A DNA stretch of 64,000 bases from UBA2357 sp041678045 (GCA_041678045.1 JBAYOV010000003.1:1-64000); one strand, 5' to 3'; counted from the first letter of the stretch, positions 35,545-46,874 are shown. Translations and numbers: made by a program. The notes: generated by a model from the letters alone, not told the origin.

Positions 35545-38240
35545 GTACTTTCGCCCCGAAAAATTACCAGCAGCAGGTGCTCGACAGCATCGAGGCCTAT
35601 TTCAAGGCCTGCTTCGAACTGCCGTCGCCCTCGCTTGCCTTCACCGCCACCACCGAACGCCTGTGGGGAATCGGCAACCCGTACCATCCGCTGTCCGGTT
35701 TTCCGGCCGACATGCCGTATTTCTGCCTGCGCGTGCCCACCGGCGGCGGCAAGACCTGGCTGGCGGCGAAAAGCGTGGCGCGGGTCAATACGCATTTGCT
35801 GCGCTGCGAACACAGCGTGATTCTGTGGCTGGTGCCGAGCAAGCCGATCCGCGAGCAGACCATCAAGGCGCTGAAAAACCGCAGTCATCCCTATCATGCT
35901 GCGCTACGCGAGGCGGGGCCGATCACCGTACTCGATCTGGAAGAAGCCAAGAGCGTCACCCGCGCGACGCTGGATACCTCGACCACGGTGATTGTCGCCA
36001 CCCGGCAGGCATTCCAGGTGGAAGAGGAAGAGTGCCGCAAGGTGTACCAGTCCAGTGGCGCGCTGATGCACCACTTCGACAACCTGTCGCCCACGCAGCG
36101 CGATGAGTTGCTGAGTGAGGGCGAGGCCAGCGAACGTACCACCCCGTATTCCCTGGCCAATGTGCTGCGCTTGCGTCGGCCGTTCGTGGTGGTGGACGAG
36201 GCGCACAACAGCCGCACCGAACTGGCCTTCGACATGCTGGTGCGCCTGCGTCCCAGCGGCGTGATGGAACTGACTGCTACGCCGGACCTTACGCGCACGC
36301 CCAGCAACGTGCTGCACAGCGTGTCCGCCGCCGAGTTGAAGGCGGAAGAAATGATCAAGCTGCCGGTGGTACTGGAAACCGAGCCGAACTGGCAGCAGTG
36401 TCTGGCCGATGCCATTGGCCGACGCGAGGCCCTGCAAAGACAAGCCGACGAGGAGCGCCGCGCGGGCGCTGCGTATTTGCGCCCACTGGTATTGATCCAG
36501 TCCGAACCGCGCCGCGCGGGCGTTGAGACGCTGGACTTCGAGAAGGTAAAGAACGAGCTCATCACCAACCACGGTATTCCCGCCAGCGAGATTGTGGTGG
36601 CCACCGGCGAGGAAAAGGGGCTGGAGCAGATCGATGCCGATTACAAGCTGGGCATTGCTGATCCTGCCTGCCCGGTGAAGTTCGTCATCACCCAGAGAGC
36701 GCTGGCCGAAGGCTGGGACTGCCCGTTTGCCTACATTCTGGTGAGCATGGCGGAGCTCAAGTCGGCCACGGCGGTGGAACAGTTGCTCGGGCGCGTGCTG
36801 CGCCAGCCCGGTGCCAATCATCGGCAGGCCAAGGCATTGAATCAGTCCTATGCCTTTGTGGTGTCGCGCAATTTTGCCGAGACAGCAGGAGCGCTGCGGG
36901 ATCGTCTGGTGGCAGGGGCAGGTTTCGAGCGGCGTGATGTCGCTGCCTTTGTCACAGCCGCCAAAACGGAGCAGGCACGGCTGGATCTGGAAGGTTCGCG
37001 TGCAGTATTTACGCCGGTCGCCATCAGCCTGCCGGAGAAACCCGATCTGAAAAGCGTGCCGAAGCCGGTACGCGACAAGGTGCGCTGGGATGGCAAGCTC
37101 AACACGCTGACCATCAGCACGCCGCTGACGGAGGATGAAACCGAAGTGCTCAAGGCAGCGGTGACCTCAGAAACCGCTGCGGCGGCGATTGTGGAAGCCG
37201 CAGAAGTCAGCCGCACCACGGCAATTGATTTTTTCCAGACGCCGGCCGAACTGGGCGAACGCTTCCGCGTGCCTGCGTTGGCCTTGCGCGTGCAAGGCGA
37301 ACAAGGCGCCTTGACGCTGTTTGATGACCCGGAGGTGTTGGAGTACCCGTGGGAACTCTCGCCCTACGATGCCGCCCCGACGGCCGATGATCTGACGGCA
37401 TTGGGCGGGGCGCTGAAGGTATCGGAAGGGGGCGAGATCGACATCGACAATAGCGGCAAAGTGGTGTCGCGCTTCCTGCCCGAGTTGCAGCGCGATCTTG
37501 GCCTGGTCTATCAACCCGAAAACTGGGACGAAGTGCGCATTGCTACCTGGCTGTGTCGCAACCTGCCCGAACCGTCGTTGACCCATGCCAGCAAGCAGGC
37601 GTTTGTAGCGGCGTGGCTGACCGATTTGCTGCGCCGGGAGGGGTTCACGCTCGCACGCGCCAATCTGCAGAAGTTCCTGATCCGCAACCTGCTGGAAGCA
37701 CGCATCCGCGAACTGCGCCGGCGGGCGGTCGGCAAGGCTTTCCAGCAGGCGCTGTTTGCTGACGATGCTGCCACGCGCGTGGCGGTGACGGATCAATTTG
37801 CCTTCGAATTTCACGCCCAAGCCTACGCTCCCAGCCGCGACTACGACGGGCGCACATCCACCTACGGACACTTCGATTTCCGCAAGCATTTTTATGGGCG
37901 GATAGGTGACTTCGACAGCAAAGAGGAGTTCGAATGCGCTTGCCAGCTGGATATATGGGCACAGCAGGGGCGCATCCGGTTCTGGGTGCGCAACCTCGTC
38001 CGGCGCGAAGGCAGTTCGTTCTTTCTGCAGAAGGCCGATGGCCGCTTCTATCCGGACTTTCTGTGTCAGCTCCCCAATGGAGCGGTGTTGGCCGTTGAGT
38101 ACAAGGGCGCAGATCGTTGGAGCATTCATGAGGATGACCGCTTGATCGGAGGACTGTGGGCCACCCTGTCGGATGGCCGCTGCCGATTCGTGATGGTCAA
38201 GGACAAGCGCTGGGATTGGATCGAAGATGCGCTGAAATGA
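35541..38240 (+). CDS. Type III restriction enzyme Res subunit (DEAD-like helicase/nuclease)
   Basis: An 899-residue SF2 translocase-nuclease. Walker A is in RVPTGGGKTWLAA (65-77), the DEAH box in VVVDEAHNS (about 217-225), and helicase motif VI in VEQLLGRVLRQPG. The C-terminal endonuclease core FYPDF...AVEYKGA (about 836-855) is a PD-(D/E)xK site. I start at MSTFAPKNYQQQ, whose ATG overlaps the small gene's stop; the upstream open frame is read-through of other genes. With Mod it should cut DNA carrying two unmethylated head-to-head sites. Confidence 0.92.
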   Translation: MSTFAPKNYQQQVLDSIEAYFKACFELPSPSLAFTATTERLWGIGNPYHPLSGFPADMPYFCLRVPTGGGKTWLAAKSVARVNTHLLRCEHSVILWLVPSKPIREQTIKALKNRSHPYHAALREAGPITVLDLEEAKSVTRATLDTSTTVIVATRQAFQVEEEECRKVYQSSGALMHHFDNLSPTQRDELLSEGEASERTTPYSLANVLRLRRPFVVVDEAHNSRTELAFDMLVRLRPSGVMELTATPDLTRTPSNVLHSVSAAELKAEEMIKLPVVLETEPNWQQCLADAIGRREALQRQADEERRAGAAYLRPLVLIQSEPRRAGVETLDFEKVKNELITNHGIPASEIVVATGEEKGLEQIDADYKLGIADPACPVKFVITQRALAEGWDCPFAYILVSMAELKSATAVEQLLGRVLRQPGANHRQAKALNQSYAFVVSRNFAETAGALRDRLVAGAGFERRDVAAFVTAAKTEQARLDLEGSRAVFTPVAISLPEKPDLKSVPKPVRDKVRWDGKLNTLTISTPLTEDETEVLKAAVTSETAAAAIVEAAEVSRTTAIDFFQTPAELGERFRVPALALRVQGEQGALTLFDDPEVLEYPWELSPYDAAPTADDLTALGGALKVSEGGEIDIDNSGKVVSRFLPELQRDLGLVYQPENWDEVRIATWLCRNLPEPSLTHASKQAFVAAWLTDLLRREGFTLARANLQKFLIRNLLEARIRELRRRAVGKAFQQALFADDAATRVAVTDQFAFEFHAQAYAPSRDYDGRTSTYGHFDFRKHFYGRIGDFDSKEEFECACQLDIWAQQGRIRFWVRNLVRREGSSFFLQKADGRFYPDFLCQLPNGAVLAVEYKGADRWSIHEDDRLIGGLWATLSDGRCRFVMVKDKRWDWIEDALK

Positions 38241-38266
38241 GCGCCGCAGCGCTCTTGTACCCGGGT

Positions 38267-39115
38267 TCAGGCCTCGACGTGGCGCAGGGACAGGTCCAGT
38301 GCGCGTACATCCTTGGTCAGGGTGCCGATGGAGATGCGATCCACGCCGGTTTCGGCAATCGCGCGCACGCGCTCCAGGCTCACGCCGCCGGAGGCCTCCA
38401 GTTCGGCACGCCCCTGGTTGATGCTGACGGCCTCGCGCATGGTGTCCAGGTCCATGTTGTCGAGCAGAACCATGCGGGCGCCGGCGTCGAGCGCCTCGCG
38501 CAATTGCGCCAGATTTTCCACCTCGATCTCGATGAAGGCATTCGGCGGGGCGATCTCGCGGGCTTTCTGAAGCACGGGGGCGATGCCACCGGCTGCGATG
38601 ATGTGGTTTTCCTTGATCAGGATGCCGTCATACAGGCCGATGCGGTGATTGGTGCCACCGCCCACCGAAACCGCGTATTTCTGCGCAAGACGCAGGCCGG
38701 GCAGGGTCTTGCGGGTGTCGACGATGTGGGCGCCGGTGCCGGCCACCGCATCCACGAAGCGACGGGTGACGGTCGCCGTGCCGGAGAGCAGCTGCAGAAA
38801 ATTCAGCGCGGTGCGTTCGGCGGTGAGCAGGATCCGGGCCGGCGCTTCGATGTCGCACAGAATCTGCCCTGCCTCGACTGCCTCACCATCGCGCACATGC
38901 CAGATGACCGCCGCATCCGGGTCCAGTGCGGCGAAGGTGGCCTCGAACCAGGCCGTGCCGCACACCACTGCGGGTTCGCGGGTAATCACCCGGCCACGGG
39001 CATCGGTATCGGTGGAAATGAGCTGTGCGGTCAGGTCGCCGCTGCCGACATCCTCGGCCAGAGCGGCGGCCACGCCGCGCTGGATCTCGATGCGAAGCGC
39101 TTCGGGGAGTTTCAT
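38267..39115 (-). CDS. nadC: Nicotinate-nucleotide pyrophosphorylase (quinolinate phosphoribosyltransferase)
   Basis: A 282-residue enzyme making nicotinate mononucleotide from quinolinate in NAD synthesis. The EDVGSGDLTAQLI start region, TVTRRFVDAV, HIVDTRKTLPGLR and the EIEVENLAQLREALDAGA barrel segments match the family. It converges with the res gene (26 bp apart) and follows nnrD on the same strand, another gene of nicotinamide-nucleotide metabolism. Confidence 0.96.
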   Translation of the reverse strand: MKLPEALRIEIQRGVAAALAEDVGSGDLTAQLISTDTDARGRVITREPAVVCGTAWFEATFAALDPDAAVIWHVRDGEAVEAGQILCDIEAPARILLTAERTALNFLQLLSGTATVTRRFVDAVAGTGAHIVDTRKTLPGLRLAQKYAVSVGGGTNHRIGLYDGILIKENHIIAAGGIAPVLQKAREIAPPNAFIEIEVENLAQLREALDAGARMVLLDNMDLDTMREAVSINQGRAELEASGGVSLERVRAIAETGVDRISIGTLTKDVRALDLSLRHVEA

Positions 39116-39196
39116 GGGCTTGTTTCCTCTGCAATGAGAATGGCAATAGGGCGTGAAAAAAGCAGGGCAGCTGAACGGTGCTGTGGTGTGGAAGGG

Positions 39197-40702
39197 TCAG
39201 CCGGGTTGACCGGCAAGTACCACCCAACCATTGAGCACGCCACGCGAGGCTTCGATGACTTCGCTGGCGGTCAGGCCGATTGGTCCGATGCCCTCACGCG
39301 CCAGCCGGTCGGCGGCCGCGCCATGCAGATGTACCGCTGCAATCAGGGCCAGACGCGCAGGCCAGCCCTGGGCAAGCAGTGCGGCAATCAGTCCGGTGAG
39401 CACATCGCCCATGCCGGCGCTGGCCATGCCCGGGTGGCCGGTGTTGTTCACCAGCCATTCTCCTTCGGGGCCAGCGATGAGGCTGCCGCACCCCTTGAGA
39501 ACCACCAGCGAGCGGTAACGGCGGGCGAGCTCACAGGTGGCCTGCAAGCGGTCGCTTTGCACGGTTTGGGTGTCGGTGCCCAGCAGGCGGGCGGCTTCGG
39601 CCGGGTGCGGGGTGAGGATGCAGGGCGCCTGGCGGTTGCCGGTCAGCGCTTGCAGGCTGTCGTCGGCCGCCAGCAGGTTCAGCGCATCGGCATCGAGCAC
39701 CAGCGGGAGCTCGGTCTGCAATGCCTTGCGCACGCAGCGCTGGGCGGTTTCGTCGGTTCCCAGTCCGGGGCCGATCGCGAGTACGGTGGCGCGCTCGAAC
39801 AGTTCGCCCGGGCGGCGCATCATCAGCTCGGGCTGCAGCGGGTCCACCGAAGGCGCGTGGGTATCCAGACACCCCACGAAGACCCGTCCGCTGCCAAGGC
39901 GCAGGGCGGCGCGGCCGGCAAGCATGGCCGCGCCGGTCATGCCCGAGGCTCCGCCAATGATGCCGACATCGCCAAAAATGCCCTTGTGGCTGTTGAAGGG
40001 GCGGGGATGCAGTGCACTGCGGAAGAGCGAGGGGCGGATCAGCCTGCCGGGCGCGGGCAGTAGCGTTTCAGGCTCGATGTCGAGCTTGCGCACCGTGACG
40101 GCGCCGGCGTAATCCAGTCCGTTGAGCGTCAGCAGGCCCGGTTTGAGGGCGATGAAGGTGAGCGTATGGGTGGCGCGAAAGGCGAGGCCGTAGGTCATGC
40201 CGGTGTCGGCATCCAGCCCGCTCGGGATGTCGATGGCCATGCGCGGGCCGGGCAGGGCATTCAGGGCCTCGATCCATTCAGCATGGCGTCCGGAGAGCGA
40301 GCGCTGCAGGCCGATGCCAAACAGTGCGTCGGTGACCAGCGACCAGCCTTCGGGCGGCGTTTCGGGCAGCGTGTCATGGATCGTGCCGCCCAACTCCAGC
40401 CAGGCATCGTAGGCAATTCGCGCATCGGTCGGCAGGCGGGCAGGGTCATCCGCATACACCACCACGACAGCACGTTTGGCCTGGACCAGGCGTCGGGCCA
40501 TCACGAAGCCGTCGCCCCCGTTATTGCCGGGGCCGCACACAATCAGTACCGGCCCGGTGCGGTCCATGGTGAGACGAACCGCTTCTTCGGCGGCGGCACG
40601 GCCGGCGCGCTCCATCAGGGTGGGTTCGGCGCCCGGACCGGCCTGGCTTTCAATCGAACGAATGCCGGCGACCGGATAAATCGGCTGTGCGTGTTCAAAC
40701 AT
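39197..40702 (-). CDS. nnrD: Bifunctional NAD(P)H-hydrate epimerase/ADP-dependent NAD(P)H-hydrate dehydratase
   Basis: A 501-residue repair enzyme for hydrated NAD(P)H. The N-terminal YjeF epimerase domain has VCGPGNNGGDGFVMAR (about 55-70). The C-terminal kinase-like dehydratase domain carries GDVGIIGGASGMTGAAMLAG, LTPHPAEAARLLG and GMASAGMGDVLTGLIAAL. It is upstream of nadC on the same strand (81-bp gap). Confidence 0.95.
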   Translation of the reverse strand: MFEHAQPIYPVAGIRSIESQAGPGAEPTLMERAGRAAAEEAVRLTMDRTGPVLIVCGPGNNGGDGFVMARRLVQAKRAVVVVYADDPARLPTDARIAYDAWLELGGTIHDTLPETPPEGWSLVTDALFGIGLQRSLSGRHAEWIEALNALPGPRMAIDIPSGLDADTGMTYGLAFRATHTLTFIALKPGLLTLNGLDYAGAVTVRKLDIEPETLLPAPGRLIRPSLFRSALHPRPFNSHKGIFGDVGIIGGASGMTGAAMLAGRAALRLGSGRVFVGCLDTHAPSVDPLQPELMMRRPGELFERATVLAIGPGLGTDETAQRCVRKALQTELPLVLDADALNLLAADDSLQALTGNRQAPCILTPHPAEAARLLGTDTQTVQSDRLQATCELARRYRSLVVLKGCGSLIAGPEGEWLVNNTGHPGMASAGMGDVLTGLIAALLAQGWPARLALIAAVHLHGAAADRLAREGIGPIGLTASEVIEASRGVLNGWVVLAGQPG

Positions 40703-41060
40703 GGTGCGTCATGGCTTGCAGGCGTGGAATGTTGTAGCAGATGTGACGATTGTAAGCGTAGTGTCCGAACTCGGTAGCGGTTTTCGGGCGATTGCAGCCG
40801 CTTTTTCCACTGGGCGCGCCGTTAGCGGGCTGCGGCACGCTATTTGCTGCTAGAAGGATGCGGGTGCCGGAGGGGAGGCGACTGCTCACAACCTGACCAA
40901 GTGCAAAGTGCTGCGCGGGTGGAAGGATGATTCAGCCTGTGTGCTAGAATTCAGGCCTTTATTTTCATGCAACAGGTCGATTCGGCAATGCCGCGCCCAC
41001 TTTCGGCGGGGCGATTGAACGACTGGACCACCCCATTCAGACTTGCCAGGAACTCACTAG
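40703..41060. other. Intergenic region with tig promoter
   Basis: 358 bp between divergent nnrD and tig. I see no gene. A possible -10 box TAGAAT at 40945-40950 lies 115 bp before the tig start; its -35 is weak. A G+C-rich inverted repeat (CCGCGCCC...GGCGGGGCG, about 40990-41013) sits in the likely tig leader. Confidence 0.45.
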
Positions 41061-42365
41061 ATGCAGAACAACCAGGAAACCCAAAGCGCCCTTGAACGCC
41101 GCATCGACATGTCGGTGCCCATCGCCGAAATTGAAAAGGAAGTCGAGGCTCGCCTCAAGCGCATGGCCAGAACCGTCAAGATGCCGGGTTTTCGTCCGGG
41201 TAAAGTGCCGATGAAGATGGTTGCCCAGAACTACGGCGCGCAGGCTCGTTCCGAGGCCATCGGCGCTGCGGTGGAGCGGGCGTTCGGCGAGCAGCTGCGC
41301 GAGCAGCAGCTGCGCATCGCCGGCAATCCGCGCATCGAACCGAAAGATGCCGCCAATGATGGCGAGCTGGCCTTTTCGGCTGTTTTCGAAGTGTATCCGA
41401 CGATCGTCCTGGGTGACCTGTCGACCCAGAAGGTCGAGCGTCCGTCCCTGGAGCTGACCGACGCCGAAGTGGACAAGACCATCGAAGTGCTGCGCAGGCA
41501 GCGCACCACCTTCGAGCCGGCCGAGCGCGCAGTGGAAAGCGGCGACCGCGTCACCGTCGATTTCAACGGTCGCAAGGATGGCGAGGAATTCCAGGGTGGC
41601 CAGGCCACCGACTTCCCCTTCGTGGTGGGGGCCGGCGCCATGCTGAAGGATTTCGAGGCCGCTGCCGTGGGCATGAAGGCGGGCGAGAGCAAGACCTTCG
41701 ACATGACCTTCCCGGAGGACTACCACGCAGAGCACCTTGCCGGCCAGGCGGTGCAGTTCGACATCGCCATCAAGCGTGTCGAGGCGCCCAAGCTGCCTGA
41801 GGTCGATGCCGATTTCGCCCGTGCGCTGGGTGTCGCGGATGGTGACGTGGCCAAGCTGCGCGAGGAAGTGAAGAACAACCTGCAGCGCGAAGTGAAGCGC
41901 CGTATCCAGGCCCGCGTGAAGGAGCAGGTGATGGATGCCCTGCTGGCCGCCAACCCGATCGAGGTGCCCAAGGCGCTGGTCGAGTCGGAGTCCCGCCAGC
42001 TCGCCGAGAACGCCAAGCGCGACCTCGAAATGCGTGGCATGAACGCCAAGGACATTCCGGTGCAGCCCGCCTGGTTTGCCGAGCAGGCCGAGCGTCGTGT
42101 GAAGCTGGGCCTGATCATGGCCGAGCTGGTGAAGGAAAACGAACTGTTCGCCAAGCCGGAGCAGGTGAAGGCGCTGGTCGAGGAAATGGCCGAGAGCTAC
42201 GAGGACCCGTCCGAGCTGGTGCGTTGGTACTATTCCCAGCCCGAGCGTCTTGCTCAGGCCGAGGCTGTCGTGATCGAGGACAATGTGGTTGAATGGGTGG
42301 TGTCCAAGGTCGAAACCAGCGACAAGGACACCACGTTTGACGAGCTCATGGGCAACGCAGCCTGA
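41061..42365 (+). CDS. tig: Trigger factor (ribosome-associated chaperone, peptidyl-prolyl isomerase)
   Basis: A 434-residue chaperone bound at the ribosome exit. The ribosome-binding signature is in MPGFRPGKVPMKMV (about 41-54), the FKBP-type isomerase domain spans about 155-240 (DRVTVDFNGRKDGEEF), and the helical C-terminal chaperone domain follows. It heads the tig-clpP-clpX-lon order typical of proteobacteria, 21 bp before clpP. Confidence 0.97.
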   Translation: MQNNQETQSALERRIDMSVPIAEIEKEVEARLKRMARTVKMPGFRPGKVPMKMVAQNYGAQARSEAIGAAVERAFGEQLREQQLRIAGNPRIEPKDAANDGELAFSAVFEVYPTIVLGDLSTQKVERPSLELTDAEVDKTIEVLRRQRTTFEPAERAVESGDRVTVDFNGRKDGEEFQGGQATDFPFVVGAGAMLKDFEAAAVGMKAGESKTFDMTFPEDYHAEHLAGQAVQFDIAIKRVEAPKLPEVDADFARALGVADGDVAKLREEVKNNLQREVKRRIQARVKEQVMDALLAANPIEVPKALVESESRQLAENAKRDLEMRGMNAKDIPVQPAWFAEQAERRVKLGLIMAELVKENELFAKPEQVKALVEEMAESYEDPSELVRWYYSQPERLAQAEAVVIEDNVVEWVVSKVETSDKDTTFDELMGNAA

Positions 42366-42386
42366 GCGCTATAAGGGCAGGAGCTT

Positions 42387-43025
42387 ATGCATAACGCAAT
42401 CCCCGATGGTAGCAGCAGCTGGAACCCGGTCGGTCTTGGCCTGGTTCCGATGGTGGTCGAACAAAGTGGTCGGGGCGAACGTGCCTACGACATCTACTCG
42501 CGCCTGCTCAAGGAGCGAGTGGTGTTCCTGGTGGGGCCGGTAAATGATGTGACGGCCAACCTGATCGTGGCGCAGTTGCTGTTCCTTGAATCGGAAAATC
42601 CCGACAAGGACATCCACTTTTACATCAACTCGCCGGGTGGTTCGGTCACTGCGGGGCTTGCGATCTATGACACGATGCAGTTCATCAAGCCGAACGTGAG
42701 CACACTGTGCATCGGACAGGCCGCCAGCATGGGTGCCTTCCTGCTCGCGGCCGGCGAGAAGGGCAAGCGCTTCTGCCTGCCGAACTCGCGAGTGATGATC
42801 CACCAGCCCCTGGGCGGTTTTCAGGGGCAGGCATCGGACATCGAGATTCACGCGCGTGAAATCCTCAGCATCCGGGAACGGCTCAACAAGATGCTGGCCG
42901 ATCACACCGGCCAGCCGGTCGAGCGCATCGAGCGCGACACCGATCGTGACAATTTCATGGGTGCGCAGGAAGCGGTGGAGTACGGACTGGTGGACAAGGT
43001 GCTCACCAGCCGGGCCGATTCCTGA
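42387..43025 (+). CDS. clpP: ATP-dependent Clp protease proteolytic subunit
   Basis: A 212-residue serine peptidase forming the ClpXP chamber. Catalytic Ser114 is in CIGQAASMGAFLL and His139 in RVMIHQPLGG; the NSPGGSVTAGLAIYDTMQ substrate groove is intact. An N-terminal propeptide of about 15 residues is probable. clpX follows after 26 bp. Confidence 0.98.
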   Translation: MHNAIPDGSSSWNPVGLGLVPMVVEQSGRGERAYDIYSRLLKERVVFLVGPVNDVTANLIVAQLLFLESENPDKDIHFYINSPGGSVTAGLAIYDTMQFIKPNVSTLCIGQAASMGAFLLAAGEKGKRFCLPNSRVMIHQPLGGFQGQASDIEIHAREILSIRERLNKMLADHTGQPVERIERDTDRDNFMGAQEAVEYGLVDKVLTSRADS

Positions 43026-43051
43026 AAATTCCTGACAAGAGAGCGAAGCAC

Positions 43052-44323
<1,272 letters not shown>

Positions 44324-44359
44324 CAGGGTTTCGGCTTGCCGGCTGTCTGCGCACCATCG

Positions 44360-44387
44360 CTTGATTTTTTCGTACCCGCCCCCATGT
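44360..44387 (+). promoter_or_regulatory. Sigma-32 heat-shock promoter of lon
   Basis: CTTGAT at 44360-44365 and CCCCATGT at 44380-44387, 14 bp apart, match the heat-shock consensus (CTTGAA, 13-15 bp, CCCCATnT) closely. A palindrome (CGTACCCG...CGGGTACG, about 44371-44400) overlaps the -10 box and start site. Confidence 0.8.
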
Positions 44388-44419
44388 GGGTCGGGTACGT
44401 TCCATGAGGTAGAACAATT

Positions 44420-46840
44420 ATGTCAAGCACGTCTGCGCTCCCCAACGAGCGAATCGAGCTCCCCCTTCTGCCATTGCGCGATGTGGTGGTCTTCCCGCAT
44501 ATGGTCATTCCGCTGTTCGTCGGCAGGCCCAAGTCCATCAAGGCGCTCGAAAGTGCCATGGAATCCGGCAAGAGCATTCTGCTGGTGGCCCAGAAATCGG
44601 CTTCCAAGGATGAGCCTTCAGCCGAAGACCTGTACCGGATCGGCTGCATTGCAAACATCCTGCAGATGCTGAAGCTCCCCGACGGCACGATCAAGGTGCT
44701 GGTCGAAGGTGTGCAGCGTGCAGAGGTGGATTCGGTCGAGGACATGTCCTCGGTGTTCTATGGCACCGCCACGCCGATTCCGGTACAAGCGGTCGAGGAT
44801 CACGAAGTCGAAGCGATGCGCCGGGCCATCCTCGCGCAGTTCGACCAGTATGTGAAACTCAACAAGAAGATTCCGCCGGAAATCCTGGGTTCGCTCGCAG
44901 GCATCGAAGATGCGGGGCGGCTGGCCGACACGATTGCCGCCCATCTGCCGCTCAAGCTTGAGCAGAAGCAGGAAATCCTGGAGATATCGCAGACCGGCGA
45001 CCGTCTTGAGCGACTGCTCTCACAACTCGAAACCGAGCTCGACATCCTGCAGGTGGAAAAGCGCATCCGTGGCCGGGTCAAGCGGCAGATGGAAAAGAGC
45101 CAGCGCGAGTACTACCTCAACGAGCAGGTGAAGGCCATCCAGAAGGAGCTTGGCGAAGGGGAAGACGGCGCCGATCTCGAAGAGATGGACAAGAAGATCC
45201 AGGCAGCCGGCATGCCCAAGGAGGCGCTCGCCAAGGCTCAGGCAGAGTTCAAGAAGCTGCGCCTGATGTCGCCGATGTCTGCCGAAGCCACCGTCGTGCG
45301 CAATTTCATCGACACCCTGATCGGCCTGCCGTGGCGCAAGAAATCCCGGGTGAGCAAGGATCTTGCGGCTGCGCAGCAGGTGCTCGACAAGGATCACTAC
45401 GGACTGGAGCGGGTCAAGGAGCGGATCGTCGAGTATCTGGCCGTGCAGCAACGGGTGGACAAGGTGAAGGCCCCCATTCTGTGCCTGGTGGGGCCACCGG
45501 GGGTGGGCAAGACCTCGCTCGGGCAGTCGATTGCCAAGGCCACCAACCGCAAGTTCGTGCGCATGGCACTCGGCGGGGTGCGTGACGAGGCCGAGATTCG
45601 CGGGCATCGCCGCACCTACATTGGCTCGATGCCGGGCAAGATCCTGCAGAACATGAGCAAGGTCGGTGTGAGAAACCCCTTGTTCCTGCTCGATGAGGTG
45701 GACAAGCTGGGCATGGATTTCCGGGGCGACCCGAGTTCGGCCCTGCTGGAAGTGCTCGATCCCGAGCAGAACCACACTTTCCAGGACCATTACATCGAGG
45801 TCGATTTCGACTTGTCCGATGTCATGTTCGTGGCAACCGCCAACACCCTGAACATTCCGCCTGCGTTGCTCGACCGCATGGAAGTGATTCGTCTGTCCGG
45901 TTACACCGAAGACGAGAAGGTCAACATCTCCCAGCGTTATCTGCTGCCCAAGCAGATGAAGAACAATGGCCTGAAGCGCGAGGAGTTGTCGGTGACCGAA
46001 GAGGCCCTGCGCGACATCTGCCGTTACTACACGCGTGAAGCCGGGGTGCGCAGTCTGGAGCGTGAAATCTCCAAGATCTGCCGCAAGGTGGTGAAGGCGC
46101 TGGTACTCAAGAAACGCTCCAGCAAGGTGGTGGTCAATGCCGGGAATCTGGAAAAGTACCTGGGCGTGCGCAAGTACTCCTTTGGCATGGCCGAGAAGGA
46201 AAACCAGGTGGGTCAGGTCACCGGTCTGGCCTGGACCGAAGTGGGCGGGGAACTGCTCACGGTCGAATCCGTGGTGCTGCCGGGCAAGGGCAAGGTGGTG
46301 ACCACCGGCAAGCTGGGCGAGGTGATGCAGGAGTCGGTGCAGGCCGCGTTGTCCGTGGTCCGCAAGCGCGCCCGTTCGCTTGGCATTCAGGATGACTTCT
46401 ACCAGAAGAGCGACATTCACATTCACTTGCCGGAAGGCGCGATTCCCAAGGACGGCCCATCTGCCGGCATCGCGATTGCGACCGCGCTGGTTTCGGTTCT
46501 GAGCGGGATTCCGGTGCGCTGCGATGTCGCCATGACCGGCGAAATCACTCTGCGTGGCGAGGTGCTGCCGATTGGTGGCCTGAAGGAGAAGCTGCTCGCA
46601 GCCATCCGTGGCGGCATCACCACCGCGCTGATTCCCGAAGAAAACGTGAAGGACCTTGCCGAAATTCCTGAGAATGTGAAGAACGGCCTGGAAATCATTC
46701 CGGTGAAGTGGTTCGATCAGGTCCTCGCCCGCGCACTGGAGCGCGAGCCCCAGCCCCTGCCTGACGAAGATGTTGTCGTAGCCACGGCCGTTACCCCGGC
46801 CACCGTGGAGCAGGACGGAAGCGTCCGCGCACACCACTGA
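44420..46840 (+). CDS. lon: ATP-dependent protease Lon
   Basis: An 806-residue AAA+ serine protease of the cytosol. Order: an N-terminal substrate domain (ELPLLPLRDVVVFPHMVIPL at 14-33), AAA+ ATPase with GPPGVGKTSLGQS (about 356-368) and the S16 peptidase domain with catalytic Ser681 in PKDGPSAGIA and the later Lys in GGLKEKLLAA. It degrades damaged and regulatory proteins. The sigma-32-like promoter upstream predicts heat induction. A strong terminator follows. Confidence 0.98.
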   Translation: MSSTSALPNERIELPLLPLRDVVVFPHMVIPLFVGRPKSIKALESAMESGKSILLVAQKSASKDEPSAEDLYRIGCIANILQMLKLPDGTIKVLVEGVQRAEVDSVEDMSSVFYGTATPIPVQAVEDHEVEAMRRAILAQFDQYVKLNKKIPPEILGSLAGIEDAGRLADTIAAHLPLKLEQKQEILEISQTGDRLERLLSQLETELDILQVEKRIRGRVKRQMEKSQREYYLNEQVKAIQKELGEGEDGADLEEMDKKIQAAGMPKEALAKAQAEFKKLRLMSPMSAEATVVRNFIDTLIGLPWRKKSRVSKDLAAAQQVLDKDHYGLERVKERIVEYLAVQQRVDKVKAPILCLVGPPGVGKTSLGQSIAKATNRKFVRMALGGVRDEAEIRGHRRTYIGSMPGKILQNMSKVGVRNPLFLLDEVDKLGMDFRGDPSSALLEVLDPEQNHTFQDHYIEVDFDLSDVMFVATANTLNIPPALLDRMEVIRLSGYTEDEKVNISQRYLLPKQMKNNGLKREELSVTEEALRDICRYYTREAGVRSLEREISKICRKVVKALVLKKRSSKVVVNAGNLEKYLGVRKYSFGMAEKENQVGQVTGLAWTEVGGELLTVESVVLPGKGKVVTTGKLGEVMQESVQAALSVVRKRARSLGIQDDFYQKSDIHIHLPEGAIPKDGPSAGIAIATALVSVLSGIPVRCDVAMTGEITLRGEVLPIGGLKEKLLAAIRGGITTALIPEENVKDLAEIPENVKNGLEIIPVKWFDQVLARALEREPQPLPDEDVVVATAVTPATVEQDGSVRAHH

Positions 46841-46848
46841 TGCCCGAT

Positions 46849-46874
46849 GCCCCGCGAAAGCGGGGCGTTTTTTT
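46849..46874 (+). terminator. Rho-independent terminator after lon
   Basis: A perfect 7-bp G+C stem (46849-46855 with 46860-46866) with a GAAA tetraloop, then G and seven T. It starts 8 bp after the lon stop. Confidence 0.95.
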
